A stretch of DNA of 7,324 nt. Origin: Dehalococcoidia bacterium UBA5629. GTDB taxonomy: Bacteria; Chloroflexota; Dehalococcoidia; GIF9; UBA5629. The DNA lies in assembly GCA_002421445.1 (NCBI GenBank), contig DIKB01000116.1, positions 1 through 7,324 of the forward strand, given 5' to 3'. This document shows positions 6,860 through 7,324 of this stretch, piece after piece (the first letter of the stretch is position 1; the number at the start of each line of letters is the position of its first letter). The notes under the pieces were generated by a model, which worked only from the letters and a program-made list of their open reading frames with translations, was not told the DNA's origin and made no database searches. The position numbers and the translations under genes are program-made.

Positions 6860-6872
6860 AGTATAATATACT
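6860..6872. promoter_or_regulatory. 13-bp palindrome with -10-like sequence upstream of the accessory module
   Basis: AGTATA-A-TATACT is a perfect inverted repeat with 6-bp arms and one central base, 37 bp upstream of the first module gene. The minus strand contains TATATT, TATTAT and TATACT within or at it, any of which could be a -10 box, but no good -35 box lies 16-18 bp further up. It could be a promoter controlled by a bound protein, or simply AT-rich sequence. Confidence 0.35.
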
Positions 6873-6934
6873 ACCAAATCAAACGCCATGCTATGTAAAG
6901 CTCAATGTTTTAAGCCAAATTAATTATTATTCTA

Positions 6935-6947
6935 CGATAGCTTATCG
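6935..6947. repeat. Small inverted repeat in the leader of the accessory module
   Basis: CGATA-GCT-TATCG has 5-bp arms around 3 bp, about 112 bp upstream of the first module gene. It is not followed by a T run on either strand, so it is not a terminator. A regulator half-site pair is possible; chance is also possible. Confidence 0.25.
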
Positions 6948-7150
6948 AATACATCAATACAAATTAGTAATTTTTTTAATCCAATTTCTCATGTTGCGTT
7001 GACATTAACCGCCTGACAGGGATGGATAATTCTAGCAAACAGTAACATCTAGGCTTAGGTTCCTCGTCATTACGCAGCAGGTCTAGAGTCGCCGAATCTC
7101 TTTCGAGCTGATTGGAACAGCTACTATCTTCTCTATTCGCACTCAAGGAA

Positions 7151-7162
7151 ACGTGCGCACGT
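7151..7162. repeat. Perfect 12-bp GC-rich palindrome
   Basis: ACGTGCGCACGT reads the same on both strands with no central gap. It lies in the unexplained GC-richer flank. No gene or promoter is near enough to give it a role. Flanking bases do not extend the symmetry. Confidence 0.3.
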
Positions 7163-7324
7163 CGCTTCACGTCTATTCCACCCCCGTCATCAGCACAAAC
7201 GCACACCTGACGACTGTCGGCGTGCCATGTGGGGAGACGTGGTCACGCGCTTTTGATGTAGTGATGGGCCGACTGATTGCTCCAAGAAGCCACATATTCC
7301 CTAAGTCTTTTCTAATCCAAGAAT

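Larger units (their letters stand above)
6824..7324. other. About 500 bp without a supported gene
   Basis: Positions 6824-6990 are AT-rich like the accessory module and probably hold its promoter. From about 6991 the base composition rises to that of the his genes (33 of 60 GC at 7141-7200). A 77-codon reading frame (7206-6976, minus, GTG start) has no Shine-Dalgarno and a random-looking, cysteine- and arginine-rich product. Its frame continues upstream through two stops (reading KRLREYVASWSNQSAHHY near the edge), so it could be a gene remnant, but I cannot identify it. A short plus-strand frame from 7266 runs off the edge and is also unsupported. I see no tRNA, rRNA, insertion sequence or CRISPR repeat. 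Confidence 0.5.

Noticed and set aside
6839..6867. Plus-strand promoter: TTAACC at 6839-6844 and perfect TATAAT at 6862-6867
   Set aside because: Spacing is 17 bp but the -35 is weak, the -10 is part of an AT-rich palindrome, and no plus-strand gene lies downstream in the window.
6999..7030. Plus-strand promoter: perfect TTGACA at 6999-7004 and GATAAT at 7025-7030
   Set aside because: The spacing is 20 bp, too long for a sigma-70 promoter, and no gene follows on the plus strand.
6976..7206. 77-codon minus-strand frame with GTG start
   Set aside because: No Shine-Dalgarno, random-looking product, and stop codons just upstream in the same frame. Kept only as a possible remnant in the description of the flank.

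Overview
The window is bacterial. All five complete genes, and a sixth cut by the left edge, lie on the minus strand. Reading in the direction of transcription (right to left) there are three blocks: an unexplained right flank (about 6824-7324), a two-gene AT-rich accessory module (about 4535-6823), and the start of a histidine biosynthesis operon (4317 down to 1, running off the left edge).

The histidine operon is hisZ-hisG-hisD-hisC. The genes are packed tightly: a 38-bp overlap between hisZ and hisG, then gaps of 2 and 3 bp. HisG (ATP phosphoribosyltransferase) catalyses the first step, HisZ is its histidyl-tRNA-synthetase-like partner, HisC is the transaminase and HisD the final dehydrogenase. 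A good sigma-70-type promoter sits just upstream of hisZ, overlapped by a 13-bp palindrome that may be an operator. HisG is the surprise. At 481 aa it is a tandem fusion of two short-form HisG units, and the two copies have decayed at different motifs. GC is about 55% in a sampled block (33 of 60 bases at 2161-2220). The gene set and protein style would fit a Chloroflexota (Dehalococcoidia-like) or Firmicutes-like lineage, but this is a weak guess from memory of sequence style, not a placement.

The accessory module is two adjacent genes, 389 and 370 codons, at roughly 33% GC (20 of 60 bases at both 4861-4920 and 6241-6300). The first carries a ParB/DndB/DUF262-like signature with a DGLQR motif. 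The second ends in a probable HEPN ribonuclease-like domain with an R-x4-H motif. The genes are in the same reading frame, separated only by a stop codon and two codons. Composition, pairing and domain types suggest a horizontally acquired two-component defence or toxin-antitoxin-like system. I do not recognise it as a named system, and it is the best candidate here for something undescribed. I see no clear terminator between it and the his promoter.

The right flank (6824-7324) is AT-rich up to about 6990 and then returns to about 55% GC. I find no convincing gene, tRNA or mobile element in it, only short palindromes. There is no CRISPR array, rRNA, tRNA or insertion sequence anywhere in the window.
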